Assembly: GCA_900547595.1 (NCBI GenBank)
Contig: URHE01000064.1
Coordinates: forward strand, 1-10,861
Direction: 5' to 3'
Source of the DNA: an uncultured Desulfovibrio sp.
Lineage (GTDB): Bacteria > Desulfobacterota > Desulfovibrionia > Desulfovibrionales > Desulfovibrionaceae
DNA: 10,861 bases
The position numbers and the translations under genes are program-made. Shown here one piece after another: positions 1-6,315 of the stretch. The notes beneath the pieces are model-generated. The model was given only the letters and a program-made list of their open reading frames with translations, did no database searches and had not been told where the DNA came from. Position 1 is the stretch's first letter. Every line of letters begins with the position of its first letter.

Positions 1-90
1 TGCATAAGCTGCCGCAGCCCAGGCCAGCAGCCATATCAATAGGTCCAGACCCTAGCACGGGAACGCGGGAGACCGCAAGCCGGCGCCGTG
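1..90. other. Short flank downstream of cbiB, no confident gene
   Basis: This stretch lies after the cbiB stop on the minus strand and reaches the window edge. Reading minus, a TTG at 39-37 opens a short hydrophobic frame (IWLLAWAAAYA) and an ATG at 34-32 opens another frame (MAAGLGCGSLC). Both run off the window after about a dozen codons and neither has a clear ribosome binding site. A following cobalamin-operon gene could begin here, but too little is visible to call it. No convincing terminator is seen. Confidence 0.3.
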
Positions 91-1146
91 TCAGAAGAAC
101 GCGCGCAGGCCAAGGCAGACGAGCCAGAGCGCAAGGCCGCCGCATATGGCGCCCCATTGCTCCAGCTCCAGCAGGGCGCAGAGGCGGCGCGCATCCCACG
201 GGGCGGCATCCGCCTCGGGCGGCCCCAGCCACGGCTTTTCCACACGCGCGCCGAAATACACGGACGGGCCGGCCATGCGGCATCCGCACAGCCACGCGCA
301 GGCCGTCATGGACCAGCCGGAATTGGGGCTCGGCATGCCCCGCGCCTGCCCCGCCACGACACGAAGCCCGGGCCAGCGCCCGGCCCACGGGCGCGCCGCG
401 GGACGCAGACGCGCCACAACATCCGTCAGCCACAGCCCAAGGACGGAAAGCCGTGCGGGCAGCAGGGCCAGCATGTCGTCAGCGCGCGCGGCGGCCCAGC
501 CGGGCCAGCGCCAGCGCTCGTTGAGATAGCCCCACATGGAGTCGCCCGTGCTCACGGCCTTGTACACCCACAGGCCCGCAGGTCCCGCCACCAGAAGCCA
601 GAACCAGGGCGCGAGGAAGGCATCCGTGAAATTTTCCGAAAGCGTGTCGGCAAGGGTCTTGCGCAGGGTCGGCCTGTCCATGGCGCTCACCTCGCGGCTG
701 ACCAGCCGGGACAGGGCCGCGCGGGCCTCGGGGAGGGGGGCGTCCTCCACCGCCAGCGCCACCTCGCGCCCGGTGCGCGCGAGACAGCCCATGGCAAGGC
801 CGGACCAGGCAAAATACAGGGCAAACGCCCCCCCCGCCACCGGCAGCGAGACCAGCAGCAGGACCACCGCCCCCGTGCCCGCGCACAGCAGGGCAAGCGC
901 GCAGGCGCCCGCCAGTTTCAGGCGCGGGGCCGCGTCCGCGCCGCTGCCGCCGAAACGCCGCACCGGCCCTTCCAGACAGGCGAGGCACCTGCCCGCCAGA
1001 CACACGGGATGCGGCCAGGGCAGACGCGGATCGCCGAGGAGCAGATCCAGGGCCACGGCCACAGGCGCAAGCCACCAGGCATCCCACACGGACCAGGGCG
1101 GGACGAACCAGTGCGGCGCGGCCCCCAGTGCCGCAAGGCCGCTCAT
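91..1146 (-). CDS. cbiB: Adenosylcobinamide-phosphate synthase, CbiB/CobD family
   Basis: This 351-residue integral membrane protein joins the aminopropanol (phosphate) side arm to adenosylcobyric acid in cobalamin synthesis, according to the known role of the family. Family signatures are visible in order: LDLLLGDP followed by HPV (residues 33-48), SRE (150-152), TLSENFTDAFLAPWFW (168-183), YKAVSTGDSMWGY (195-207), GWAAARADDMLALLPARL (216-233), and SPNSGW with MAGPSVYFG (273-299). Hydrophobic segments lie near 20-37, 78-120, 178-195 and 333-348. The ATG at 1146 is chosen because it overlaps the trmL stop in an ATGA junction and has GGGAGA about 9 nt upstream; the open frame continues 45 codons further into trmL, but that extension is arginine-rich and unlike the family. 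Probably translated by coupling to trmL. No inactivating change is seen. Confidence 0.93.
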   Translation of the reverse strand: MSGLAALGAAPHWFVPPWSVWDAWWLAPVAVALDLLLGDPRLPWPHPVCLAGRCLACLEGPVRRFGGSGADAAPRLKLAGACALALLCAGTGAVVLLLVSLPVAGGAFALYFAWSGLAMGCLARTGREVALAVEDAPLPEARAALSRLVSREVSAMDRPTLRKTLADTLSENFTDAFLAPWFWLLVAGPAGLWVYKAVSTGDSMWGYLNERWRWPGWAAARADDMLALLPARLSVLGLWLTDVVARLRPAARPWAGRWPGLRVVAGQARGMPSPNSGWSMTACAWLCGCRMAGPSVYFGARVEKPWLGPPEADAAPWDARRLCALLELEQWGAICGGLALWLVCLGLRAFF

Positions 1147-1634
1147 GGCCGCGTGTCTCCCGGCCCGAGGAGGCCGCTGGAGGTGAGGGCCGCAAAAAGG
1201 ACAATGCCCGCTGCGGTGGAAAGATTGAGGCTGCGCACGCCGCCTTCCTCCATGGAGCGCACAGGGATGCGTACCCGCCACGGCGAGGCGGCGAAAAGCT
1301 CCTCGGGCAGGCCGCGCGTCTCCGGGCCGAAAATGAGCGCATCCCCGGGCCGGAAGGCGAAATCCTGAAGCGGCGCGGCCCGGCGCCTGGCCGTGGTCAA
1401 TATCCAGCGCTCGTCGCCGCCGCGCCCGGCGCGGGCCGCAAATGCCGCCCAGTCCGGCCAGACATGCAGGCGCACATGCGGCCAGTAGTCCAGCCCGGCG
1501 CGCCTGAGATAGCGATCCTCTAGAGAAAAGCCGAGCCTGCCCACAAGGTGCAGCTCCACCCCGAAACCCGCGCAGAGCCGCGCCACATTGCCGGTATTGG
1601 GCGGTATCTCCGGTTCAAACAGCACAACGCGCAC
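1143..1634 (-). CDS. trmL: tRNA (cytidine/uridine(34)-2'-O)-methyltransferase, TrmL (SpoU/SPOUT)
   Basis: This 163-residue SPOUT-fold protein would methylate the ribose of the wobble nucleotide in certain leucine tRNAs using S-adenosylmethionine, as known for TrmL (YibK). The signatures are LFEPEIPPNTGNVARLCA (residues 5-22), LRRAGLDYW (43-51), IFGPETRGLP (101-110) and VRSLNLSTAAGI (133-144), which build the trefoil-knot cofactor site. The start is GTG at 1634, preceded by GGGAGGGG with a 5-nt gap; the nearby ATG at 1638 is out of frame. Between RIPV and VRSLNLS (about 126-132) there are roughly four more residues (RSMEEGG) than in the E. coli and Bacillus proteins as I recall them. The stop overlaps cbiB, so the two genes are likely cotranscribed although functionally unrelated. 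Confidence 0.93.
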   Translation of the reverse strand: MRVVLFEPEIPPNTGNVARLCAGFGVELHLVGRLGFSLEDRYLRRAGLDYWPHVRLHVWPDWAAFAARAGRGGDERWILTTARRRAAPLQDFAFRPGDALIFGPETRGLPEELFAASPWRVRIPVRSMEEGGVRSLNLSTAAGIVLFAALTSSGLLGPGDTRP

Positions 1635-1664
1635 GCATCCCCTCCCGAACGGGGCACGCCGGTG

Positions 1665-1693
1665 TTGACAAGGCAGCCCGTGGTCTGTAGTGT
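1665..1693 (+). promoter_or_regulatory. Candidate sigma70-type promoter
   Basis: A perfect -35 box TTGACA (1665-1670) is followed after 17 bp by TAGTGT (1688-1693), which keeps three -10 positions including the first T, second A and last T. It points toward the open stretch at 1700-2390 and would start transcription near 1700. It sits just upstream of the divergent trmL start. The -10 match is weak, so the call rests on the -35 box and the spacing. Confidence 0.45.
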
Positions 1694-1761
1694 TGAAGAT
1701 AGAGCAAGAGGCAGTGCCGTCCCTGCGGCTGTATCGTCAGCAACGGAAAAAGGCGCGAATC

Positions 1762-2148
1762 ATGCGGTCGGCTCCACGATTTTGGATGACATGCGGCATC
1801 AGCACGGCCATCGCCGTCCTGCTGCTCGTCTCCGGCGGACGCCATGCGCCCCTGCCGCGCCTGGGATGCGACACCCTGCCTTCCGTGGTGTCTGGTGCGC
1901 TTTCGGCGGCCCCCGCCTTTGCGGCTCCCCTCCGCCAGACCAGCGGCAAGCAGCGGCAACGCTGGGCATCCGCAACGCCCCATGCCGCGCACGGCATGGC
2001 GGCCGGCATCGGCCCGCGCATCCATCACCCTCCCGTCGTCCTTGTCGTCACGCCGCCCCGCATGGCCCGTGTTCCCCATGCGCGCCACCTTCGCGGCATG
2101 CTGCCTCTCTCCCAGGCTCCGCCCCGCTCCGCCATTTTCCTCCTCTGA
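1762..2148 (+). CDS. Doubtful small secreted or membrane-anchored protein
   Basis: I do not recognise this 128-residue ORF. In its favour: an ATG with AAGG 8 nt upstream, a candidate promoter about 70 bp before it, and an N-terminus resembling a signal or anchor segment (MRSAPRFW followed by hydrophobic residues 9-25, TAIAVLLLVSGG), with a possible cleavage region near APAFAAP. By my hand count about 78% of third codon positions are G or C, above the second position, as in coding DNA. Against it: the product has one Asp, no Glu and one Lys, is rich in Pro, His, Arg and Ala, and matches no family I know. It could be a non-coding leader for the downstream 33-codon gene. Confidence 0.3.
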   Translation: MRSAPRFWMTCGISTAIAVLLLVSGGRHAPLPRLGCDTLPSVVSGALSAAPAFAAPLRQTSGKQRQRWASATPHAAHGMAAGIGPRIHHPPVVLVVTPPRMARVPHARHLRGMLPLSQAPPRSAIFLL

Positions 2149-2173
2149 ACATTGCGGATCACTTTCGCCACCA

Positions 2174-2229
2174 GCCGTCTCCTCACGGAGAACGGCCCGA
2201 CAGCCGCGCATGCGGACGCGCCCCGGGCG
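2174..2229 (+). promoter_or_regulatory. Structured leader upstream of the 33-residue protein
   Basis: Successive inverted repeats lie in the leader. Arms 2174-2182 (GCCGTCTCC) and 2187-2196 (GGAGAACGGC) pair over nine bases with one bulged base and a TCAC loop. A CCGC/GCGG stem follows at 2204-2215, and a CGCC/GGCG-type stem at about 2219-2229. It ends some 57 nt before the small-gene ATG. I do not recognise a known riboswitch class, and no T-tract follows. GC-rich DNA often forms such stems by chance. Confidence 0.25.
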
Positions 2230-2286
2230 GTGAACCTTGGGGCATCGTCCTGACGCCGCCTGCCGGTATCCCACAAGGAGCCACTC

Positions 2287-2388
2287 ATGGATCTCGATAG
2301 CACCGTTCTGCTCATCTGCGCCGGATTTCTGCTCTTTGCCATCGTCGTCGGCATCATCGGCAAGCGCATGAACGACGACCAGAACTGA
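2287..2388 (+). CDS. 33-residue single-span membrane protein
   Basis: This small protein reads MDLDSTVLLICAG then FLLFAIVVGIIG, ending in KRMNDDQN. ACAAGGAG ends 6 nt before the ATG, which is a strong ribosome binding site. An acidic N-terminus (MDLD), an uninterrupted hydrophobic helix at residues 6-25 and a KR pair just after it predict one membrane span with the N-terminus outside and the C-terminus in the cytoplasm. A strong hairpin begins 12 bp after the stop. The balanced, membrane-like composition contrasts sharply with the surrounding shadow frames, and this is why I consider it real. Function is unknown; proteins of this type often stabilise or modulate a larger membrane complex, but no partner is adjacent: upstream is open DNA and the downstream gene is convergent. 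Confidence 0.75.
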   Translation: MDLDSTVLLICAGFLLFAIVVGIIGKRMNDDQN

Positions 2389-2400
2389 CGCCCGTAACAG

Positions 2401-2433
2401 GAAGCGCCCGGTGGCTCTGCCGTCGGGCGCTTC
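2401..2433 (+). terminator. Strong hairpin between convergent genes
   Basis: GAAGCGCCCG (2401-2410) and CGGGCGCTTC (2424-2433) form a perfect 10-bp stem. The 13-nt loop can form a further GGC/GCC pairing. It lies between the stop of the small plus-strand gene and the stop of the minus-strand hydantoinase gene, the usual place for a shared terminator. No run of T follows on either strand, so it is not a textbook intrinsic terminator; it may protect 3' ends or act with Rho. Confidence 0.6.
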
Positions 2434-2460
2434 ATCGCTCCGCACTCAAAAATCCGCAGC

Positions 2461-4239
2461 TCACGAGCTGGCGGCCAGCCGCGCGGCAATGCCGGGCCGC
2501 ACCTGGCAGGTCACGCGGATGTCGCGGGAGCCGCGCCCCCCGTCATCCAGAGTGGCGAACAGGTCCGCCTCCACCACTTCCACATCCGCATCGTTCACGC
2601 CCTCGTCGGCAAGACGCGCTTCCAGAAGGTCCCGGGTGCGCGCCGCCGCCTGTTCCAGCGTCAGGTCCCTGCCCACGCGTTCGCTGTGGTCCAGCGATGG
2701 AACATTCAGGATGCCGCGTCCCGTATCCGCATAGCTTTCCAGAACGGCGGTGGGCACGGCCAGCGCCGCGCCGATGGCGTTCGCCACCTCGAAATGCGCC
2801 GGAATGCTCACGGGCAGCCCCAGCGCCGTTTCCAGATGCTCCCGCACGCACCGGGCCGGGCCGCCCACCAGGCAGACCCGCTGCGGATGTGCCTCCCGCA
2901 CGGCCCTGAGCGCCGCAAGCGTATAAATGGGCCGGGCATTGATGCCCTCCACAAGAGCCCGCGCCGCCCGCGCCACCTGGCCGCAGGCATCGGCCACGGC
3001 CTGACGCGCCAGTTGCCGGACGCCGTCCGGCCCGCGCTCCGGCCCAAGGCCGGCCTGTTCGGCCAGCGCCGCCATACCGGCAAGGGAGGCGCCCACGTCT
3101 CCGCTGGTCCCGTCAACGGGGGACAGCACATTGAGCGCGTCCAGCAGGGTCGGCCGCGCGCCGCCAAACGCCAGAGCCGGCCCTTCGCGCTCCGGTCCCA
3201 CACGGACAGCCGGGGCGCCGTCCGGCGCGCCCTCCGCCCGCAGCAGGGAATCGCCGCCCACGCCGATGGAGACCGACGCCAGGGAGCGCACGAGCGTCCG
3301 CCGTCCGAGCAGGCGCATGCCATCCCTGTCCACCACGGGTGATCCTTCATAAAACACGGCCATGTCCGTTGTGGTGCCGCCCATGTCCAGGAGCAGGGAA
3401 CAGCCCCGGGCGGCCTCCGGCCAGAGGGCCATGACGCCCATGACGCTGGCCGCCGGCCCGGACAGGATGGATTGCACAGGCTCGCGCCGCGAAAACGCCA
3501 GTGGCGCCGCGCCGCCGTCGGCCTTGAGCAGGCGCACCGGCGCGGTCACGCCGGCATCGGCCAGGGCGGCCTCCACAGCGTCGAGAAACTCCCCCTGGAG
3601 CCGGGCGACGGCGGCGTTGTAATAGGCCGTGGCGATGCGCCGGGGAAAGTTGAGGCGCCCCGAAAGGCTGTGCCCCAGCGTCACGGGCAGCCCGGAGGCG
3701 GCGCCCGCCACTTCCCCCATGCGGCGCTCCTGTTCCGGATTGCGCGGAGAGAACTTGCCCACGCAGGCCACCGCCGCGACGCCCCGCGCGGGCCAGGCCG
3801 CCGCCTCGCGGGCCAGTCCTTCCGTGGAGAGCGGCGTCACCTCCACGCCCCGGTGATCAAGACCGCCGGGCACGATGCACACATGTTCGCCCAGGACGAA
3901 ATGCCCGGGGTCCAGCCCCGGCCCGGCGGACAGCGCAAGCCCCACCGTGTCCGCCCGGCCCTGCACCAGGGCATTGACGGCCAGGGTGGTGCCCAGGGTG
4001 GCGCGCTCCACGCGCGCGAGCAGTGCCGGGCCGTCCAGCCCCGCCGCTGCCGCCGCCCGCGCGAGGGCGGCCAGGGCCGCGCGCACGGTGCCCGGCAGGT
4101 CCTCATGCCGTGTGGGCACCTTGGCCGAGGCCAGCAGCCTGGCCGCCGGAGGGGTGCCCACCGCCTCCGTCAGCGCCACCAGCGCCGCGTCCGTATGCGT
4201 TCCCCCGGCATCAATGCCGAGGACAAGACGTTCCTTCAT
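2461..4239 (-). CDS. Hydantoinase/oxoprolinase family ATPase, HyuA-like
   Basis: This 592-residue protein belongs to the ATP-dependent N-methylhydantoinase A / 5-oxoprolinase family, which has the actin/Hsp70-like ATPase fold. Visible are the N-terminal phosphate loop GIDAGGTHTDAAL (residues 8-20), ATLGTTLAVNAL (80-91) of the hydantoinase N-terminal domain, SGPAAS (260-265), the second phosphate loop LLLDMGGTTTDMAVF (282-296), SIGVGGDSL (324-332), VCLVGGPA (455-462) and HFEVANAIGAALA (482-494). The length suits a stand-alone A subunit. No B (HyuB) or oxoprolinase partner is next to it, so the substrate cannot be assigned. It begins 30 bp after the Hsp70-like gene with only a weak ribosome binding site (GGCGGGGAA), which fits the last gene of that operon. 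Confidence 0.88.
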   Translation of the reverse strand: MKERLVLGIDAGGTHTDAALVALTEAVGTPPAARLLASAKVPTRHEDLPGTVRAALAALARAAAAAGLDGPALLARVERATLGTTLAVNALVQGRADTVGLALSAGPGLDPGHFVLGEHVCIVPGGLDHRGVEVTPLSTEGLAREAAAWPARGVAAVACVGKFSPRNPEQERRMGEVAGAASGLPVTLGHSLSGRLNFPRRIATAYYNAAVARLQGEFLDAVEAALADAGVTAPVRLLKADGGAAPLAFSRREPVQSILSGPAASVMGVMALWPEAARGCSLLLDMGGTTTDMAVFYEGSPVVDRDGMRLLGRRTLVRSLASVSIGVGGDSLLRAEGAPDGAPAVRVGPEREGPALAFGGARPTLLDALNVLSPVDGTSGDVGASLAGMAALAEQAGLGPERGPDGVRQLARQAVADACGQVARAARALVEGINARPIYTLAALRAVREAHPQRVCLVGGPARCVREHLETALGLPVSIPAHFEVANAIGAALAVPTAVLESYADTGRGILNVPSLDHSERVGRDLTLEQAAARTRDLLEARLADEGVNDADVEVVEADLFATLDDGGRGSRDIRVTCQVRPGIAARLAASS

Positions 4240-4269
4240 GCCGTTCCCCGCCTCTTCCCGCGCGAAGCA

Positions 4270-6315
4270 TCACTGGTGGCAGCGCACCTGGTTGAGCACA
4301 CTCAGACGGCCAAGCATGGACTCCAGCGCATGCCTGAGCCGCCGCTCCATGCCGTCGGCAATATCCGCCTGAACTTCGGCAAATGCCTCGTTCAGCGCTT
4401 TTTCGATATAGGCCGAATTCTTTTCCACGATCTTGCGGCGATTGCTTTCATTGAGGAGAAAACCCGGCAGCTTCCGCTTTTCCAGAAAACCGGGGGCGGC
4501 CCTGCCGAGCAGCCACGCGCCGCCGAAGGCCACTCCGCCACCAAGCACGGTGGAGACCGGTTCCCCGGTATGCGCCAGCGCGCCCGCCGCGGCGGTTCCC
4601 GCCAGCAGTGGCAGCACGGCCGTCAGGGTAAAGCGCATGATGTTGAGCGAATCCAGCCGCGAGAGCCGCACGCTCACGCCCTTGAAAAAGTCCGCGCTGA
4701 TGGCCTGGGCCGGGACCTCGAAACGGGGAACGAGCAGAACGCCGTTCTCCCGCAGCCACGCCCGGAAACGCCGTGAAAGCTCGCGCTGCAATTCCGCATG
4801 CAGGGCGGCGCTTTTTTCCCGCACGATGTCCAGCAGAACCGTATCCTCACGGATATTGCGCTCAAAGGCGGACTCCAGGGCGGCCACGGTGGCGCCCTTG
4901 CCCTGCGCCGCCTCCAGGGCGGGCATGATGTCACGCGCCACGATGCGTTCGGTACAGCGATGCGCCAGCGCGCGACCGCTCTTTTCCACCAGGGCGCGCG
5001 CGGCCAGGGCGGCCTCGGCGGCAAAGGCGCCGAGTTTTTCTTTCAGCAGCTGCTCAACGCGCGCGCGCGACGCCGCCAGCACGGGATAGAGCGCCAGCCC
5101 GTAGGCGATGTCCTCATAGGTGCGCCTGCTCATGGCGCAGGCGGCGGCGGGGAACAGCTCCTTCGCCATGTCGCGCACAAAGAACCAGCGGCTGCTGCCC
5201 CCGGTGAGCAGGATGCGTCCCACCTCCCTGCGGCCCTCCAGCGTGCCAAGCAACTCGCGCAGCCACGAGACAAGGCCGATGCTGCGCCCCTCCAGCAGAT
5301 CGCGCGCGGGGCGGCTCAGGCCGCCGCGGCCCTGATACTGCCGGAGCATGGCGAGCATTTCCGGCGAGGCCGCATAGTTTTCCGCATCACGGATAAAATC
5401 CTCGCGCGTGTAGCCATGCACCCAGGCATCGCGGCGCGCGCCCGCCGCATCGTACCAGACCGCATGCAGGCTCACGCCTTCCGGCCTTTCCGGAGCATCC
5501 GGCGCGCAGACCGGCTCCGCAGGAGTCATGGCCGTTGAAAAGCGTTCTTTCTCGGTCTTGCATTCTATCCAGTGGAAAAAATAGGCATAGGCCGAACCGG
5601 CAAGCCCCGGCGCCAGTTCCGGAGTACGGCGGCAAAAGACCTGAAAGATAAGATCATCGAACAGACGGCCGCCGTAGAGCGGATCGCCGCCATTGGCAAG
5701 CGCGTCCACGCCGTCGAGCACCGTAAAGTCACAGGTGCCGCCGCCGAAATCAAGAATGACGGCGCGCCGTTCAAGATCGTCGATATCCAGAGCGCCGGAC
5801 TGGAGACTGGAAATGAGCGCCGCGTCGGATTCGCGCACAAAGACGGGCGCGGGCCAGCCGGCATCGGCAAAGCAGCGGCCAAGGTTGAGGCTGAAGTCCT
5901 CCCGCGTGAGCGAAGGGATGCCCACATAAAGAAGCGTGCCGGGTTTCGGCGCGCCTTCCGGCAGCGCCTGGCCGAGCAGCCGCAGAAAATCCGTCATCCA
6001 GCGCATGGCCTCGGCATCGCCATGGGCGATCTCCGGCTTGAACTGGCTGCGGAGCACACGCCCGGGCAACGCGTTGGCATACTGTTCGCTTTCCGCCATG
6101 TTTCCGATGAGGATGGGCGTGCCGTCCTCATACAGCACGGCCGTGGCCATGCTGCCCGCGGCGTCGCTCACGCCGGGCACCACCACCGCTTCAGGCCGGG
6201 ACGCGCTGTCCGCGCGGCAGGAGAAGAGATAGGTATTGCTCGTGCCGAGGTCCATCCCCAGGATCGTTCCGGCGCCGGAACGTCCCTGCCCGGCTGCCTG
6301 CGCGGAACCGCTCAT
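4270..6315 (-). CDS. Hsp70-family ATPase with C-terminal membrane hairpin
   Basis: This 681-residue protein has an Hsp70 nucleotide-binding domain at about 17-415: phosphate 1 GMDLGTSNTYLF (20-31), VGIPSLTREDF (131-141), phosphate 2 ILDFGGGTCDFTVLDG (187-202), a helix with ECKTEKERFS (251-260), the adenosine loop ILLTGGSSRWFFVRD (368-382) and TYEDIAYGLALY (399-410). The beta-sandwich substrate-binding domain and its hydrophobic linker are absent. Residues 416-560 look helical, followed by two hydrophobic segments (562-581 and 587-604) forming a probable membrane hairpin, then a charged helical tail (610-675). It is therefore not a canonical DnaK. The ATG overlaps the upstream stop (ATGA) and has AAGGAG about 8 nt ahead. 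K93 in RSQFK may be the catalytic lysine, as in YegD-type Hsp70s; this is a guess from local similarity. It is probably cotranscribed with the GrpE-like membrane protein before it. Confidence 0.85.
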   Translation of the reverse strand: MSGSAQAAGQGRSGAGTILGMDLGTSNTYLFSCRADSASRPEAVVVPGVSDAAGSMATAVLYEDGTPILIGNMAESEQYANALPGRVLRSQFKPEIAHGDAEAMRWMTDFLRLLGQALPEGAPKPGTLLYVGIPSLTREDFSLNLGRCFADAGWPAPVFVRESDAALISSLQSGALDIDDLERRAVILDFGGGTCDFTVLDGVDALANGGDPLYGGRLFDDLIFQVFCRRTPELAPGLAGSAYAYFFHWIECKTEKERFSTAMTPAEPVCAPDAPERPEGVSLHAVWYDAAGARRDAWVHGYTREDFIRDAENYAASPEMLAMLRQYQGRGGLSRPARDLLEGRSIGLVSWLRELLGTLEGRREVGRILLTGGSSRWFFVRDMAKELFPAAACAMSRRTYEDIAYGLALYPVLAASRARVEQLLKEKLGAFAAEAALAARALVEKSGRALAHRCTERIVARDIMPALEAAQGKGATVAALESAFERNIREDTVLLDIVREKSAALHAELQRELSRRFRAWLRENGVLLVPRFEVPAQAISADFFKGVSVRLSRLDSLNIMRFTLTAVLPLLAGTAAAGALAHTGEPVSTVLGGGVAFGGAWLLGRAAPGFLEKRKLPGFLLNESNRRKIVEKNSAYIEKALNEAFAEVQADIADGMERRLRHALESMLGRLSVLNQVRCHQ

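Larger units (their letters stand above)
1635..2286 (+). other. 652-bp low-gene-density stretch between trmL and a small membrane-protein gene
   Basis: No ORF of a recognised family is present on either strand. The region holds a candidate promoter (1665-1693), one doubtful ORF (1762-2148) and a leader with inverted repeats (2174-2229). All six frames are open for long runs because of the high GC content, so open length alone is no evidence of coding. The longest minus-strand frame here is charged and repetitive in composition and has no recognisable start signal. Confidence 0.5.

Noticed and set aside
1147..1281. Longer cbiB N-terminus starting at 1281
   Set aside because: The extra 45 residues overlap trmL, are Arg/His/Cys-rich and unlike the family, while ATG 1146 has an ATGA overlap and a ribosome binding site.
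88..1368. Plus-strand open frame of 426 codons opposite cbiB and trmL
   Set aside because: Its product is dominated by Arg, Gly, Pro, Gln and His with no domain, as expected for the antisense of GC-rich genes; the minus strand has clear family motifs.
1615..2445. Minus-strand 276-codon frame across the open region
   Set aside because: It has a highly charged, repetitive composition, overlaps the trmL start and the hairpin at 2401-2433, and shows no domain.
3472..4776. Plus-strand open frame of 434 codons opposite the hydantoinase and Hsp70 genes
   Set aside because: It spans two well-supported minus-strand genes, has low-complexity basic composition and no ribosome binding site or recognisable motif.
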